Shown: piece after piece, positions 17,879-27,721 of the stretch
Numbering within the stretch: the first letter of the stretch is position 1
Layout: every line of letters begins with the position of its first letter
Assembly: GCA_964557375.1 (NCBI GenBank)
Contig: CAZKZZ010000002.1
Location: 1-64,000 of the forward strand
Reading direction: 5' to 3'
Source of the DNA: CAZKZZ01 sp964557375
GTDB taxonomy: Bacteria; Spirochaetota; Spirochaetia; SPDA01; CAZJBZ01
DNA: 64,000 bases
Translations under genes and position numbers: made by a program
The notes under the pieces: model-generated
Told to the model about the DNA's origin: nothing
What the model saw: the letters and a program-made list of their open reading frames with translations, nothing else
The model's database searches: none

Positions 17879-19105
17879 ATGGAAAGTTATGAAAAGATAA
17901 AAGAGATTTTACAGCTCGACTCCTACCTGAATAAGATCCAGGACATGGATATTCTCATGGAAAGGATTTTGTTAGAAACACGGAAGGTTGTAAATGCTGA
18001 TGCAGGCTCCATTTATATAAAATCCGGAGATAAACTGGTTATTTATTACGCGCAGAATGACACGAAACAGAAAGAATTACCCCCCGGCGAGAAACTAATC
18101 TATTCGATTTTTCGGATTCCTATCAATAAAAAAACGATTTCAGGATATGTAGCAGACACAGGAGAGCTACTCAATATTGCTGATGTCTATAAGATACCGA
18201 AGGACGCTCCGTATAGTTTTGATCCGACATACGACCGCTTGTCCGGGTATAGGACTACTTCCAATCTCACTATCCCGTTAAAAACCAATACAGGTGAGAT
18301 TTTAGGGGTTATACAAGTTCTCAATGCACTGAATGAAAAGGGAGAGGTTGTTGCTTTCAGTGAAGATGACGAAATCATGGTCATGCACTTCGCCAATAAT
18401 GTAACGGTTGCTTTACAGAGGGCGAGAATGACCCGTACGCTGCTGCTGAGAATGATAAAGATGGCTGAATTGCGTGATCCGAAAGAAACAGGTGCCCATG
18501 TAAACAGAGTTGCCGGTTTTGCCGTTGAGATTTATGAACGGTGGGCAGCGAAACAGGGCCTCCCTAAAAAAGAAATAGAAAACGTAAAGGACAATCTGAG
18601 AATGGCTGCCATGCTCCATGATGTGGGAAAAGTAGCTATATCCGATTTGATATTAAAAAAACCCGCCCAATTTACGCCGGAAGAACGTGAAACGATGAAA
18701 ACCCACACCACGCATGGCGGAAGATTGTTTATCAATAAACAGTCTGATTTTGATGATCTAGCTGCGATCGCTGCGATTAATCATCATGAAAATTGGGACG
18801 GAACAGGATACCCCGGCCATATTGATATCGAAACCGGTAAACCGCTCAAAACCGATAAAGAAGGTAATGTGCTCGGAAAAAAAGAAGAAGAAATCCCCCT
18901 GGTAGGAAGAATCGTAGCTATTGCAGATGTCTACGACGCGCTCCGTTCGAAACGGGTCTACAAAAAAGCGTGGCAGGAGGAGGATGTACTCTCCACAATG
19001 CGGGAACTTCAAGGCAGTAAGTTTGATCCTGAACTCGTGGACATTTTCTTCGAAGTACTTCCCAATATCCAGACTATAGCAGATAAATATCCGGATGAAG
19101 AGTGA
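17879..19105 (+). CDS. GAF plus HD-GYP protein, putative cyclic-di-GMP phosphodiesterase
   Basis: The N-terminal half is a GAF domain (about residues 25-185). The C-terminal half is an HD-GYP domain with MLHDVGKVAI, a THTTHGGRLF helix, NHHENWDGTGYPG and IADVYDALRSKRVYKK. All metal ligands and the GYP triad are present, so it should hydrolyse cyclic di-GMP, with the GAF domain sensing a small molecule. It has no membrane segment and is cytoplasmic. The two degenerate GGDEF proteins in the window suggest an active cyclic-di-GMP network. The gene follows the TsaC-like gene by 22 bp, with AGGGAG about 6 nt before the ATG. Confidence 0.88.
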   Translation: MESYEKIKEILQLDSYLNKIQDMDILMERILLETRKVVNADAGSIYIKSGDKLVIYYAQNDTKQKELPPGEKLIYSIFRIPINKKTISGYVADTGELLNIADVYKIPKDAPYSFDPTYDRLSGYRTTSNLTIPLKTNTGEILGVIQVLNALNEKGEVVAFSEDDEIMVMHFANNVTVALQRARMTRTLLLRMIKMAELRDPKETGAHVNRVAGFAVEIYERWAAKQGLPKKEIENVKDNLRMAAMLHDVGKVAISDLILKKPAQFTPEERETMKTHTTHGGRLFINKQSDFDDLAAIAAINHHENWDGTGYPGHIDIETGKPLKTDKEGNVLGKKEEEIPLVGRIVAIADVYDALRSKRVYKKAWQEEDVLSTMRELQGSKFDPELVDIFFEVLPNIQTIADKYPDEE

Positions 19106-20123
19106 GAAGCCCACTTTTTCAACAAAGTTTACCGCCGAAACCGCCGCAGGTCTCGATCTAACAGAATTCCAACCGAAACCCGGTTATTTACTCACCTTGC
19201 TCGAACGGACCAAGGATGCAGGTATTTCGACCCTCCTTCTCCGTTGGGGTGAAGTGTTTCCCTGGACAGTCGATACCCGTTTCTGCAGCGCTGCAGCTTA
19301 CCCCGAAGAGATATTTACCGGATTTCTGCGTGAGGCCGAGAAAAAAAACATCGAGGTTGTACCCTGGGCCCCTCTTTTAGTCGATTCCAATTTTTTTGCC
19401 TCTTTTCCCTGCTATGCATATATCTGCGAGGCATATATGAAGAAGGAGTGTAACGCTGTAACGCTTTTTTCATTACTCGAAAAGCGGTGTATCCCCCTTT
19501 TTGAAGACATGGTCGAGGACATAGTCTCCCTTCTTCCTTCTCTATCTTATATCGCTGTACCGATTTTCGAGGACGACCTCGAAAAAACAAAAACCGTAGA
19601 GGAGGCCGCTGAACGGGTAAAAACGATACTTGAACAGTTTTCCTGTAAACCTCTTTTTGTCTATTTCAGCACCCCTGCCGGTCAACAGGACGGCGATAAA
19701 ATCGGCCCGGTTGCAAAACATGGCGAGACACTTCAGCTCGCCCCCCAAGAACACGAAAAAAAATTAACAATATTCGAGAATATGCAGTGTATTGAAATCG
19801 AAAAGGTAACTGATAAAGTAGAGCGAGGGTGGAAAATCGTACAGCGGATACGAGAATATCTAATCCGTATGGGTATCGACTGCATTGAACGATACAAATT
19901 CGCCCGAATAGTACGCAAGGAAGAACGCGAGCTTTCCCAAATAATACATGATTTCGAGGGTTTAAAACAGAGCTTTTTCGCTGCTCTATTACCTTCTTTT
20001 GAGGATGCTTCTGTTAAACGGTGGTTTTTTTCCAAAACAATGCCGCTTAGAGAAGAATATGCCCATATTACCGCCCGTATTGCCCAGCTGCATCCCGACG
20101 AGACTGACAATAACAACCTTTGA
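19095..20123 (+). CDS. unknown protein with GH20-like TIM-barrel features
   Basis: I do not recognise this 342-residue soluble protein with certainty. Residues 25-170 show alternating strand/helix blocks (GISTLLLRWGEVFPW, EEIFTGFLREAEKKNIEVVPWAPLL, LSYIAVPIFEDD) that recall the start of glycoside-hydrolase family 20 barrels. The C-terminal third is a charged helical domain. No signal peptide is present. The ATG overlaps the HD-GYP gene by 11 bp, so the two are probably co-expressed. Confidence 0.4.
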   Translation: MKSEKPTFSTKFTAETAAGLDLTEFQPKPGYLLTLLERTKDAGISTLLLRWGEVFPWTVDTRFCSAAAYPEEIFTGFLREAEKKNIEVVPWAPLLVDSNFFASFPCYAYICEAYMKKECNAVTLFSLLEKRCIPLFEDMVEDIVSLLPSLSYIAVPIFEDDLEKTKTVEEAAERVKTILEQFSCKPLFVYFSTPAGQQDGDKIGPVAKHGETLQLAPQEHEKKLTIFENMQCIEIEKVTDKVERGWKIVQRIREYLIRMGIDCIERYKFARIVRKEERELSQIIHDFEGLKQSFFAALLPSFEDASVKRWFFSKTMPLREEYAHITARIAQLHPDETDNNNL

Positions 20124-20176
20124 GGCACTATTGATTTACCACTTCTTCGTAAGTACAATGCCGTAAGGAGCTGTAG

Positions 20177-22009
20177 ATGAAACATGAATTGAGAAGTGCT
20201 ACGACGACGAAACAACGCCGGATGGCCGGTGCACGGAGTCTCTGGCGTGCTAACGGCATGCATGAGGATATGATCGGTAAACCAGTCATTGGAATCGCCA
20301 ACTCATTTACCCAACTCGTTCCCGGACATGTCCACCTGCATGAAATCGGTCAAAACGTAAAAAAAATCATAGAAGATAAGGGCTATTTTGCCGCGGAGTT
20401 CAATACCATCGCCATTGATGACGGTATCGCCATGGGGCATGAAGGAATGCTCTATTCACTCCCTTCACGGGAGCTTATCGCCGACAGTGTCGAGTTCATG
20501 TGCAACGCCCACTGTCTCGACGGTCTCGTCTGTATCAGTAACTGCGATAAGATTACTCCGGGGATGATGATGGCGGCCATGCGGCTCAATATTCCTACCG
20601 TTTTCGTCTCCGGCGGTCCGATGGAAGCGGGTGTGTATCATAAAGAGAAAGTAGATCTCATAGATGCAATGGTACGAAGCGCGGATAAAGCAGTCAGTGA
20701 TGATGATATTACTGAGCTCGAACAGGTAGCTTGTCCTACATGCGGGTCCTGCTCAGGAATGTTTACCGCAAACTCGATGAACTGCTTGAATGAAGCTTTA
20801 GGATTTGCCTTCCCGGGAAACGGAACCATCGTCGCCACACATGAAAACCGTAAAAAACTTTTTGAAAAAGCGGCCTATAAGATTGTCGAGCTTGTCAATG
20901 CTTATTATTACGAAGGTGATGATTCCGTTCTTCCCCGCTCCATAGCAACAAAGAACGCGTTTCTCAATGCCATGTCCCTCGATATTGCTATGGGAGGTTC
21001 TACAAATACTGTCCTTCATCTTTTGGCCGTTGCTCAAGAAGGCGGTGTGGATTTCACCATGGAGGATATCGACTCGTTATCGAAGAAGGTCCCCTGCCTC
21101 TGTAAGGTCGCTCCGAGTTCTCATTATCATGTAGAAGATGTCAACAGAGCCGGAGGAATTATCTCAATCATGGGGGAATTAGATCGGGCAGGATTGATCG
21201 ACCGGAGTGTCGGCAGAATAGACTCCCCCGATTTAGGTACTACCCTCGACACACACGATATCATGAGGGAGACCGCAACTGAGGAGGCAAAGGAGCTTTT
21301 CTTCAGTGCTCCCGGGAACATAGGACGCAATCTGGTATTGGGTTCACAGAACAGCCGGTTCTCAGAGCTCGACACAGATAGAACGAACGGCTGTATCCGC
21401 GACCTAGAGCACTGCTACTACCGCGACGGCGGTCTTGCCGTACTCTACGGAAATATTGCTCAAAAAGGCTGCATTGTAAAAACGGCAGGGGTAGATGAAT
21501 CGATGTTTACCTTTTCCGGTACAGTGAAAGTGTTTGATTCACAGGATACCGCCTGCGAAGGTATTCTAGGCGGTGATATAAAGGCAGGAGATATTATCGT
21601 AATCCGCTACGAAGGGCCGAAAGGAGGCCCGGGAATGCAGGAGATGCTCTATCCCACCTCGTATCTTAAATCGGTCCATTTGGGCAAAGAATGTGCCCTC
21701 ATAACCGACGGCCGTTTTTCCGGAGGCACCTCGGGGCTTTCAATCGGACACGTCTCACCGGAAGCCGCGGCGGGCGGAGAGATCGCCCTGCTCGAGGAAG
21801 GGGACACTATTGAAATCGACATCAGGAACCGCACCATCCGGATTGCAGTAACCGAAGAAGAGCTGTCAAAACGGAGAAAAAACGAAGAGAAGCGGGGAGA
21901 GAACGCGTACACCCCGAAAGAGCGGAAGAGGACCGTCTCCCGGGCGCTGCAAGCTTACGCCCGTTTTGCAGCCTCTGCTGATAAAGGGGCGGTACGAATC
22001 ATCGACTAG
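20177..22009 (+). CDS. ilvD: dihydroxy-acid dehydratase
   Basis: IlvD dehydrates 2,3-dihydroxy acids in valine, leucine and isoleucine synthesis. The 610-residue protein is full length. It has iron-sulfur cysteines in SNCDKITPGM (C123) and CPTCGSCSGMF (C186-C192), the NSFTQLVPGHVHL substrate loop, and late motifs DGRFSGGTSGLSIGHVSPEAA. AAGGAG 7-8 nt upstream makes the ATG secure. No other ilv/leu gene is in the window. It overlaps the convergent trhP by 4 bp. Confidence 0.96.
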   Translation: MKHELRSATTTKQRRMAGARSLWRANGMHEDMIGKPVIGIANSFTQLVPGHVHLHEIGQNVKKIIEDKGYFAAEFNTIAIDDGIAMGHEGMLYSLPSRELIADSVEFMCNAHCLDGLVCISNCDKITPGMMMAAMRLNIPTVFVSGGPMEAGVYHKEKVDLIDAMVRSADKAVSDDDITELEQVACPTCGSCSGMFTANSMNCLNEALGFAFPGNGTIVATHENRKKLFEKAAYKIVELVNAYYYEGDDSVLPRSIATKNAFLNAMSLDIAMGGSTNTVLHLLAVAQEGGVDFTMEDIDSLSKKVPCLCKVAPSSHYHVEDVNRAGGIISIMGELDRAGLIDRSVGRIDSPDLGTTLDTHDIMRETATEEAKELFFSAPGNIGRNLVLGSQNSRFSELDTDRTNGCIRDLEHCYYRDGGLAVLYGNIAQKGCIVKTAGVDESMFTFSGTVKVFDSQDTACEGILGGDIKAGDIIVIRYEGPKGGPGMQEMLYPTSYLKSVHLGKECALITDGRFSGGTSGLSIGHVSPEAAAGGEIALLEEGDTIEIDIRNRTIRIAVTEEELSKRRKNEEKRGENAYTPKERKRTVSRALQAYARFAASADKGAVRIID

Positions 22010-23241
22010 GAACCGGCTGCTTTCATCTTTTTTCTCAAAATGTAGCCCGATTTGAGCGGTTTGTCCGTATGCAGTGTGCAGTAGGTACCGTGATTTACTT
22101 TCTCCAGCGGACCGCCGGTTTCCCCATAGAGCTCGAAACCGCTGTCCTCGATATAGAGTACATCCGGTCCAATATACTCGATCGTGTCATGTGAGCTCAG
22201 TCTGTTTTTTACCCCGATTTCGTACACGCCGGAGCCGAGCTCTTTGTCTACCGTCCCCAAAAACTGGTAGTCCCGCCGGTAAGAGAGCTCAGTGGGGACA
22301 TGTACATCCTGACCACCGAGAAGGAATCCGGTGGTAAACTCTCGGTGGCTTACTTTGAATAGCTCATTGCGGTACGCGTCGAGCAGGCCCCGGGTCTCGT
22401 CCCGAAAAGTGTCGTTTTGAACACTACTGCTCTGTACAGCATCAATTGCTTTTCGGTAAGAACGGGTCACTAACGCGGTATAATAGACGGATTTCATTCG
22501 GCCTTCGATTTTCAGAGAATCGATCCCTGCATCACGCAGTTTCCGGATGTGGTCGAAGAGGCAGAGGTCTTTCGAACTGAGAATGGTGGTAAATCCATCC
22601 TGTTCGATTACGGGAAAGTACTCTCCCGGCCGTTCACCTTCCTCGATGAGCTTATAATCCCATCTGCATGGATGGGCGCAGGTGCCGCGGTTTGCGGAAC
22701 GTTGGGCCATGTAACTGCTCAAGAAGCAGCGGCCCGAGTAGGCTAGACACATTGCGCCGTGTACAAACACTTCGAGTTCGATATCAGGAACTTTTGTTTT
22801 TATCCTTTCGATCTCGGTCAGGCTCACTTCACGGCCTAAGATTATTCGTGAAAATCCGATATCCCGGTAAAACCGGGCGGCATCGCTGTTGGTACAGTTT
22901 GCCTGTGTGCTGAGGTGAAACTTCATATGGGGAAACCGGTGCTTCAGCACACGGTACGCACCTAAATCACTTACAATGAGAGCATCGAACGGATAGAGGG
23001 CCATATAATCGAGTGATTGTTCGAGCTGCTCGAGGTCTTCCTCATGGAAGTAGATATTAACAGCGCCGTAGAGCTTTCTGCCGTTTTTGATCTCTCTGCA
23101 GGCAGCATAGTTCTTCCCGCTTACATTGTCCGCTTTCGCGCGCAGAGAGAAATCCTTTATGCCGATGTAAGCGGCATCGGCTCCGTAGAGATACGCAAAC
23201 GTTAGTTTTTCCAGGTTCCCCGCGGGAGATAATAGTTCCAT
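22006..23241 (-). CDS. trhP: peptidase U32 family protein, probable tRNA hydroxylation protein TrhP
   Basis: The U32 signature is intact: ELEVFVHGAMCLAYSGRCFLSSY with the two Cys, followed by NRGTCAHPCRWDY. The N-terminus MELLSPAGNLEKL is also typical. The C-terminal extension carries IEGRMKSVYYTA and a beta-rich tail, as in the YegQ/TrhP branch involved in 5-hydroxyuridine formation at the tRNA wobble position. At 411 residues it is within the family range. Assignment to TrhP rather than another U32 branch is by overall layout. Confidence 0.78.
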   Translation of the reverse strand: MELLSPAGNLEKLTFAYLYGADAAYIGIKDFSLRAKADNVSGKNYAACREIKNGRKLYGAVNIYFHEEDLEQLEQSLDYMALYPFDALIVSDLGAYRVLKHRFPHMKFHLSTQANCTNSDAARFYRDIGFSRIILGREVSLTEIERIKTKVPDIELEVFVHGAMCLAYSGRCFLSSYMAQRSANRGTCAHPCRWDYKLIEEGERPGEYFPVIEQDGFTTILSSKDLCLFDHIRKLRDAGIDSLKIEGRMKSVYYTALVTRSYRKAIDAVQSSSVQNDTFRDETRGLLDAYRNELFKVSHREFTTGFLLGGQDVHVPTELSYRRDYQFLGTVDKELGSGVYEIGVKNRLSSHDTIEYIGPDVLYIEDSGFELYGETGGPLEKVNHGTYCTLHTDKPLKSGYILRKKMKAAGS

Positions 23242-23312
23242 TCTTTAACCAATCTGTGTAATATGTGATAATACCATGTTGTTCATTCTCATCCAACAGA
23301 AGAGAGGTAGGT

Positions 23313-23729
23313 ATGGTAAAGAGCAAAGAGATAACCCTGAAAACAAAAGGGTATACGGACATTATTAATATTACTGAGCAGGTGGAAGAGTTTGTAAAAA
23401 GTTCGGGTGTGAGTGAAGGAATCGCCCATGTTTTTATAATCGGATCTACCGGAAGTGTTTCTACAATCGAATATGAACCTGCACTGGTGGAAGATTTTAA
23501 AGAAAAAATTGATGATTTGGTGCCCCACAATATGAAAAGCAGGCACTCCCAGACCTGGGGCGATGACAACGGGTTCTCCCATATCCGGGCCACCTTGCTG
23601 AACTCTCATTTGACGGTTCCGGTAACCAAGGGAGTTCCGGTGTTGGGCACCTGGCAGCAGATTATCGTACTCGACCATGACAATAGGCCCCGTTCGAGAA
23701 GGGTTTTCCTACAGGTCATGGGAGAGTGA
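23313..23729 (+). CDS. YjbQ/UPF0047 family protein
   Basis: The 138-residue protein shows the UPF0047 pattern: RHSQTWGDDNGFSHIRATLL, then VTKGVPVLGTWQQIIVLDHD and PRSRRVFLQVMGE at the end. Family members have a compact beta fold, and some have thiamine-phosphate synthase activity in vitro. The physiological role is not settled. The frame extends upstream to 23265, but ATG 23313, with GAGAGG about 8 nt before it, gives the standard length. It overlaps the convergent VanY-like gene by 21 bp. Confidence 0.87.
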   Translation: MVKSKEITLKTKGYTDIINITEQVEEFVKSSGVSEGIAHVFIIGSTGSVSTIEYEPALVEDFKEKIDDLVPHNMKSRHSQTWGDDNGFSHIRATLLNSHLTVPVTKGVPVLGTWQQIIVLDHDNRPRSRRVFLQVMGE

Positions 23730-24551
23730 GGCCTCGATAAAACGTTCTTTTTCGGTGTTCCAGAATGAGAGCAGATGCTGTTGTATACCGTTAAAGAACT
23801 GCTGTTCGAGCTCAGTCCCTACCCGGGAGATATAGCGGTAGTGCCATATTTCATGCATGTACCCGGTAAGCTCCTCCTGCCCGGCAGGATAGGAGAGTGA
23901 AAAGCCGTACCTCCACGCGTTGCGGTAGAGCCATTTCCCGGCCGGTGTTTCTGCGAATGCGGGGGTAATGCTGCCGAAATCGATGGTAGTACCCAATTGG
24001 TGCTGGGACGTTCCCGGTTTTGCCGATTCTCTCTTTGCCTGTTCTTCACCTAACTGTTCCACGTGCCGATTGTAAACCGTTTCCTGATACGAGTAGGAGC
24101 GGTAACAGGAAGAAAAAACCAGTTCTATATCATTGCTCCTCGCCGCTTCGGTCATAGCCAGTACATCCGGCATAACTGCCCGGCGCAATTCGAGGTCCCT
24201 TCGGTTCAGACTCAAGTCGTACTCGGTAAGAGAAACCAGATCATCCGGTTCATAGTCGGAGGGAAGGGCATGGGTCTTATCGACAAGTCGGAGCAGTTCC
24301 GGGGACAAGACGAGTGCCTGATCGATCAGTTCCATAAAATACTGGGGCCGCATCAGAATATTCGCCTGAATATCGGGGGGAAGTGCCGAAATTGTCTCCC
24401 GTAAATCAGTAAGTGTCATTGAGAATGCAGGGTGGACCATCTCCCTTTCTCTGTTTTCGGCCTGTTTTTCCTGTTCCGCGGCCGGTTTTGAGCATCCTGA
24501 AAGGAGCAGGAAAACGAGCAATGGGGCCGACCATCGTATCATACGAATCAT
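23709..24551 (-). CDS. VanY-family D-Ala-D-Ala carboxypeptidase lipoprotein
   Basis: The signal peptide ends in a lipobox (LLLSGC, Cys about 20), so the protein is a lipoprotein. The C-terminal half carries the VanY zinc motifs SQHQLGTTIDFG and HEIWHYRYI, and residues around FSSCYRSYSYQ fit the substrate pocket. It should trim peptidoglycan stem peptides in the periplasm. The preceding 100 residues form a helical spacer with no known domain. The start overlaps the lon stop (ATGA); an ATG three codons later is also possible. Confidence 0.85.
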   Translation of the reverse strand: MIRMIRWSAPLLVFLLLSGCSKPAAEQEKQAENREREMVHPAFSMTLTDLRETISALPPDIQANILMRPQYFMELIDQALVLSPELLRLVDKTHALPSDYEPDDLVSLTEYDLSLNRRDLELRRAVMPDVLAMTEAARSNDIELVFSSCYRSYSYQETVYNRHVEQLGEEQAKRESAKPGTSQHQLGTTIDFGSITPAFAETPAGKWLYRNAWRYGFSLSYPAGQEELTGYMHEIWHYRYISRVGTELEQQFFNGIQQHLLSFWNTEKERFIEASLSHDL

Positions 24552-26923
24552 TTTGTAAATAATAATTCCAGAACCTGTTCCATGGTTTCTACCGGATGGA
24601 ACGTTAATCCTTTTTTAACATGATCAGGGATTTCTTCCAAGTCCTTTTCGTTCTGTTTCGGAATGATAATATGTTTTATTTTGTGCCGCTTTGCGGCTAT
24701 CGTTTTTTCTTTTAAGCCCCCGATTGGAAGCACTTTTCCTACCAAGGACAATTCACCGGTCATGGCGTAATTTCCGTCGATCTTTTTTCCGACCGCGAGG
24801 GAGAGCAGGGTTGAAGCCATAGTAATTCCCGCCGAAGGCCCGTCTTTCGGGGTTGCTCCCTCCGGTATATGAAGGTGTATATGGTTATTTTCAAAAAACG
24901 ATTTATCGACACCGAAATCGAGCGCAATATGGCGGACAAACGTATAGGCAATGTTGGCCGATTCCTCCATCACCTTACCCATCTGACCGGTCAGTTTGAA
25001 CCCTTCCTTGCCGGGATTTGAAACCGATTCCACTACCAGCGTATCCCCGCCGAAGTTGGTCCAGGCCAATCCGATTGCCATCCCCGGCCGGGTAATTTTT
25101 TTGGTCAAGCTTTCCTTAAAAGGCGGCTGGCCGAGGTACGCTTCGAGTTGTTCCCGCTTGATGCTGATCGGAGTTGTTGTTTCTTCGAGTACGAGCTGTT
25201 TTGCAATTTTTCTATTTATTCGATCGAGCGCTTTTTCAAAGTTTCTTACCCCGGCTTCACGGGCATAGTTCTCCGCAATACCGGTGAGTGCGGATTTTGC
25301 ATACCGTACGTCCGATTTTTTCAGTCCGGACCGTTCGAGTGATTTGGGGATAAGATACTTTTTCGCAATTTCGATCTTCTCCTGATCGATGTACCCCGAA
25401 AGCCGTATCACTTCCATTCGATCGAGGAGCGGTCTGGGAATTGTATCGAGTGTGTTTGCCGTTGTAATAAACAGAATATTGGAAATATCGAACGGTAAAT
25501 CCAGATAGTGGTCACGAAACTCCACATTCTGTTCCGGGTCGAGTACTTCGAGAAGCGCCGAGGACGGGTCGCCTTGATAAGAGACGCCGAGTTTATCGAT
25601 TTCGTCGATCATGAACACAGGGTCTTTCGATTTTACGATTTTTAGGCCCTGGATAATCTTTCCGGGCATGGCCCCAACGTACGTCCGGCGATGGCCCTTG
25701 ATTTCGGCTTCATCGCGCATGCCGCCGACCGAAAAACGGAAAAACTCTTTCTCGAGGGCCCGAGAAATTGATTTGCCTACCGAGGTCTTTCCTACTCCGG
25801 GAGGGCCGACCAAACAGACAATCGAACCTTTGGAGTCTTTTTTCAGTTTTCTGATAGCTAAAAACTCCAGTATCCGATTCTTAACGTCTTCGAGCCCATA
25901 GTGGTCCTTTTCCAAGATCTTATGGGCTTTTTCCATATCGATCTCTTCCCTTTCCGGTGCCTTCCACGGCAGGGAGATGACGGTGTCGAGATAGTTCCTG
26001 GTTACAATAAACTCGGAAGAGTTCGGGTCCATCAGTGAAAACTTATCCAGTTCCTGCTGCACCTGTTCCCGGATTTCCGGGCTGAGGCCGAGTTTTTCGA
26101 TTTGGTCTTTAAAACGCTGGTATTCACTGCTCTTCGCGTCTACCGGCATCCCCAGTTCTTTTTTGATCGCTTTGAGCTCTTCCTTGAGAAAGTAATCACG
26201 CTGGCTTTTCTCGATTTTTTCGTTTATTTCTTTCTGAATCCGTTTCTGAATACGGAGCAGTTCCTGTTCCTTCTTGATGAACATCAACACTTTTTCCATT
26301 CTTTTCTGAACGTCAAGTGTTCCCAAAATATCCTGCTGGTCCTCTCTGCCGATATTGAGAATCGAGGTGATAAAGTCGGCTATCTTTCCGGGATGATCGA
26401 TGTTGACCATGTTCAGCCGCATCTCTTCGGAGAAGAGCGGATTGTTCTCGGAGATCTGCTTCATTTCACTGAGGAGGGACCGGGTAAGGGCCTGTACTTC
26501 ATCACTACTGTCGTTCTTGTCGTCGAGGTATTCTACGGCTGCCGTAATCGGCTGATTGTTATTGAGAAATTTTTTAATCTTGAACCGTTTTAGAGTAGAG
26601 ATGAAAATATTGTACCCTCCGTCGGGAAGGTTGATCTTTTTTACGATTTTTGCGACGGTACCGACCCGATAGATATCTTCCCCTTCAGCTTTTCCGCCAT
26701 CGGACAAGTCGCCGTGAAGCAGGCTGAGACCGATGAGATTATCTCCGGACATCGATTCATCAATAACCTCGATATCATCGGATGAAGTTATCATAAGCGG
26801 AGTAAAAATTCCGGGAAAAATCGGGTTCCCCTGCAGGGGGATTATGTATAAATGGTTAGGCAGTATCTGGTCTGCAGGTATTATATCTTTATTTGCTACT
26901 CGAGGTCCTTTCCTTTCTTGCAT
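24548..26923 (-). CDS. lon: Lon ATP-dependent protease
   Basis: The 791-residue protein has the full Lon order. The LAN substrate-binding domain begins YIIPLQGNPIFPG, followed by a coiled helical region and an AAA+ module with Walker A GPPGVGKTSVGKS. The protease domain carries catalytic Ser697 in PKDGPSAG and Lys740 in GGLKEK. It degrades damaged and regulatory proteins in the cytoplasm. It is divergent from recO and co-directional with the VanY-like lipoprotein through an ATGA overlap. Confidence 0.96.
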   Translation of the reverse strand: MQERKGPRVANKDIIPADQILPNHLYIIPLQGNPIFPGIFTPLMITSSDDIEVIDESMSGDNLIGLSLLHGDLSDGGKAEGEDIYRVGTVAKIVKKINLPDGGYNIFISTLKRFKIKKFLNNNQPITAAVEYLDDKNDSSDEVQALTRSLLSEMKQISENNPLFSEEMRLNMVNIDHPGKIADFITSILNIGREDQQDILGTLDVQKRMEKVLMFIKKEQELLRIQKRIQKEINEKIEKSQRDYFLKEELKAIKKELGMPVDAKSSEYQRFKDQIEKLGLSPEIREQVQQELDKFSLMDPNSSEFIVTRNYLDTVISLPWKAPEREEIDMEKAHKILEKDHYGLEDVKNRILEFLAIRKLKKDSKGSIVCLVGPPGVGKTSVGKSISRALEKEFFRFSVGGMRDEAEIKGHRRTYVGAMPGKIIQGLKIVKSKDPVFMIDEIDKLGVSYQGDPSSALLEVLDPEQNVEFRDHYLDLPFDISNILFITTANTLDTIPRPLLDRMEVIRLSGYIDQEKIEIAKKYLIPKSLERSGLKKSDVRYAKSALTGIAENYAREAGVRNFEKALDRINRKIAKQLVLEETTTPISIKREQLEAYLGQPPFKESLTKKITRPGMAIGLAWTNFGGDTLVVESVSNPGKEGFKLTGQMGKVMEESANIAYTFVRHIALDFGVDKSFFENNHIHLHIPEGATPKDGPSAGITMASTLLSLAVGKKIDGNYAMTGELSLVGKVLPIGGLKEKTIAAKRHKIKHIIIPKQNEKDLEEIPDHVKKGLTFHPVETMEQVLELLFTK

Positions 26924-26965
26924 AGTACCTATAATATGAATATATTTTTTTTATTCGGCAAGTCT
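26924..26965. promoter_or_regulatory. divergent lon/recO intergenic region with overlapping -10 elements
   Basis: A TATAAT (26930-26935, + strand) lies almost on top of a TATTAT for lon (26931-26936, minus strand). For lon, the -10 ends only 7 nt before the ATG, so a transcript from it would be nearly leaderless. Neither -35 is convincing. Confidence 0.35.
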
Positions 26966-27721
26966 ATGATTCGAAATATAACCGTCAAAGCGGTACTGCT
27001 GAGACAGCATAGAGTGGGTGAGATACACAAACGGGTCGACCTGGTTACCGAAGAGATCGGGATAATCTCTGCTATAGCCCATGGTGCATACAAAACCAGG
27101 AGTAAATTGAGCGGAATCACCGACCCGTTTTCTTATGCTCTCGTTTATCTTTACTTCGATCCGGTTAAAACCACCTATAAGATTACAGATATTGTTGTTG
27201 AGGATGATTTTGGTAATCTTCGAAGTAACCTGCAAAAGTACTACTACGCCTCTTTTGCAGCAGAGCTCGTGCTGAAGTCGTTCGGGGGAGGAGAACAGAT
27301 ACATGAGCTTTTTCACCTCCTCGTTGCCGCGCTTCAGCACTTAAATGATGCGCAGGAAACCGGGGCGCTCTACATACTGATCCAGTTCTTATGGCGGTAT
27401 ATCCGCCTGCTGGGGTTTCTTCCCCCCGTCGATCACTGCGGAAAATGCGGAAAGGTCATTGAAACAGATCAAGCTGCCTATTACTATAGGAGAGAGGGGA
27501 CCTTTGTCTGCCGTGATTGCTGCAATGAAACGGACCCAACGCTTATGCCGGGGGCAAAAGCGTACCTGCTTCATACGACGGAACGGGATATGGGCACCGT
27601 ATTGAACGTGTCTCTCGATAAAAAAGCTTTGGATGAGTTAAAAAATCTTCTCCTTATCATGGCGGAGGAAATCGTGGAAACGCCCTTGAATAGTCTTAAA
27701 ACAGGAGCCGAGTTCTTTTGA
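26966..27721 (+). CDS. recO: RecO DNA repair protein
   Basis: RecO helps load RecA on gapped DNA. The product begins with the OB-fold pattern (VKAVLLRQHRVGEIHKRVDLVTEEIG, AHGAYK), continues with a helical domain, and contains a zinc-finger-like CGKC/CRDCC pair in the second half. The frame is open further upstream (26852), but ATG 26966 directly before the OB-fold gives the usual 251-residue length. ATG 26936 is a weaker alternative. Its end overlaps the TTG start of thpR. Confidence 0.9.
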   Translation: MIRNITVKAVLLRQHRVGEIHKRVDLVTEEIGIISAIAHGAYKTRSKLSGITDPFSYALVYLYFDPVKTTYKITDIVVEDDFGNLRSNLQKYYYASFAAELVLKSFGGGEQIHELFHLLVAALQHLNDAQETGALYILIQFLWRYIRLLGFLPPVDHCGKCGKVIETDQAAYYYRREGTFVCRDCCNETDPTLMPGAKAYLLHTTERDMGTVLNVSLDKKALDELKNLLLIMAEEIVETPLNSLKTGAEFF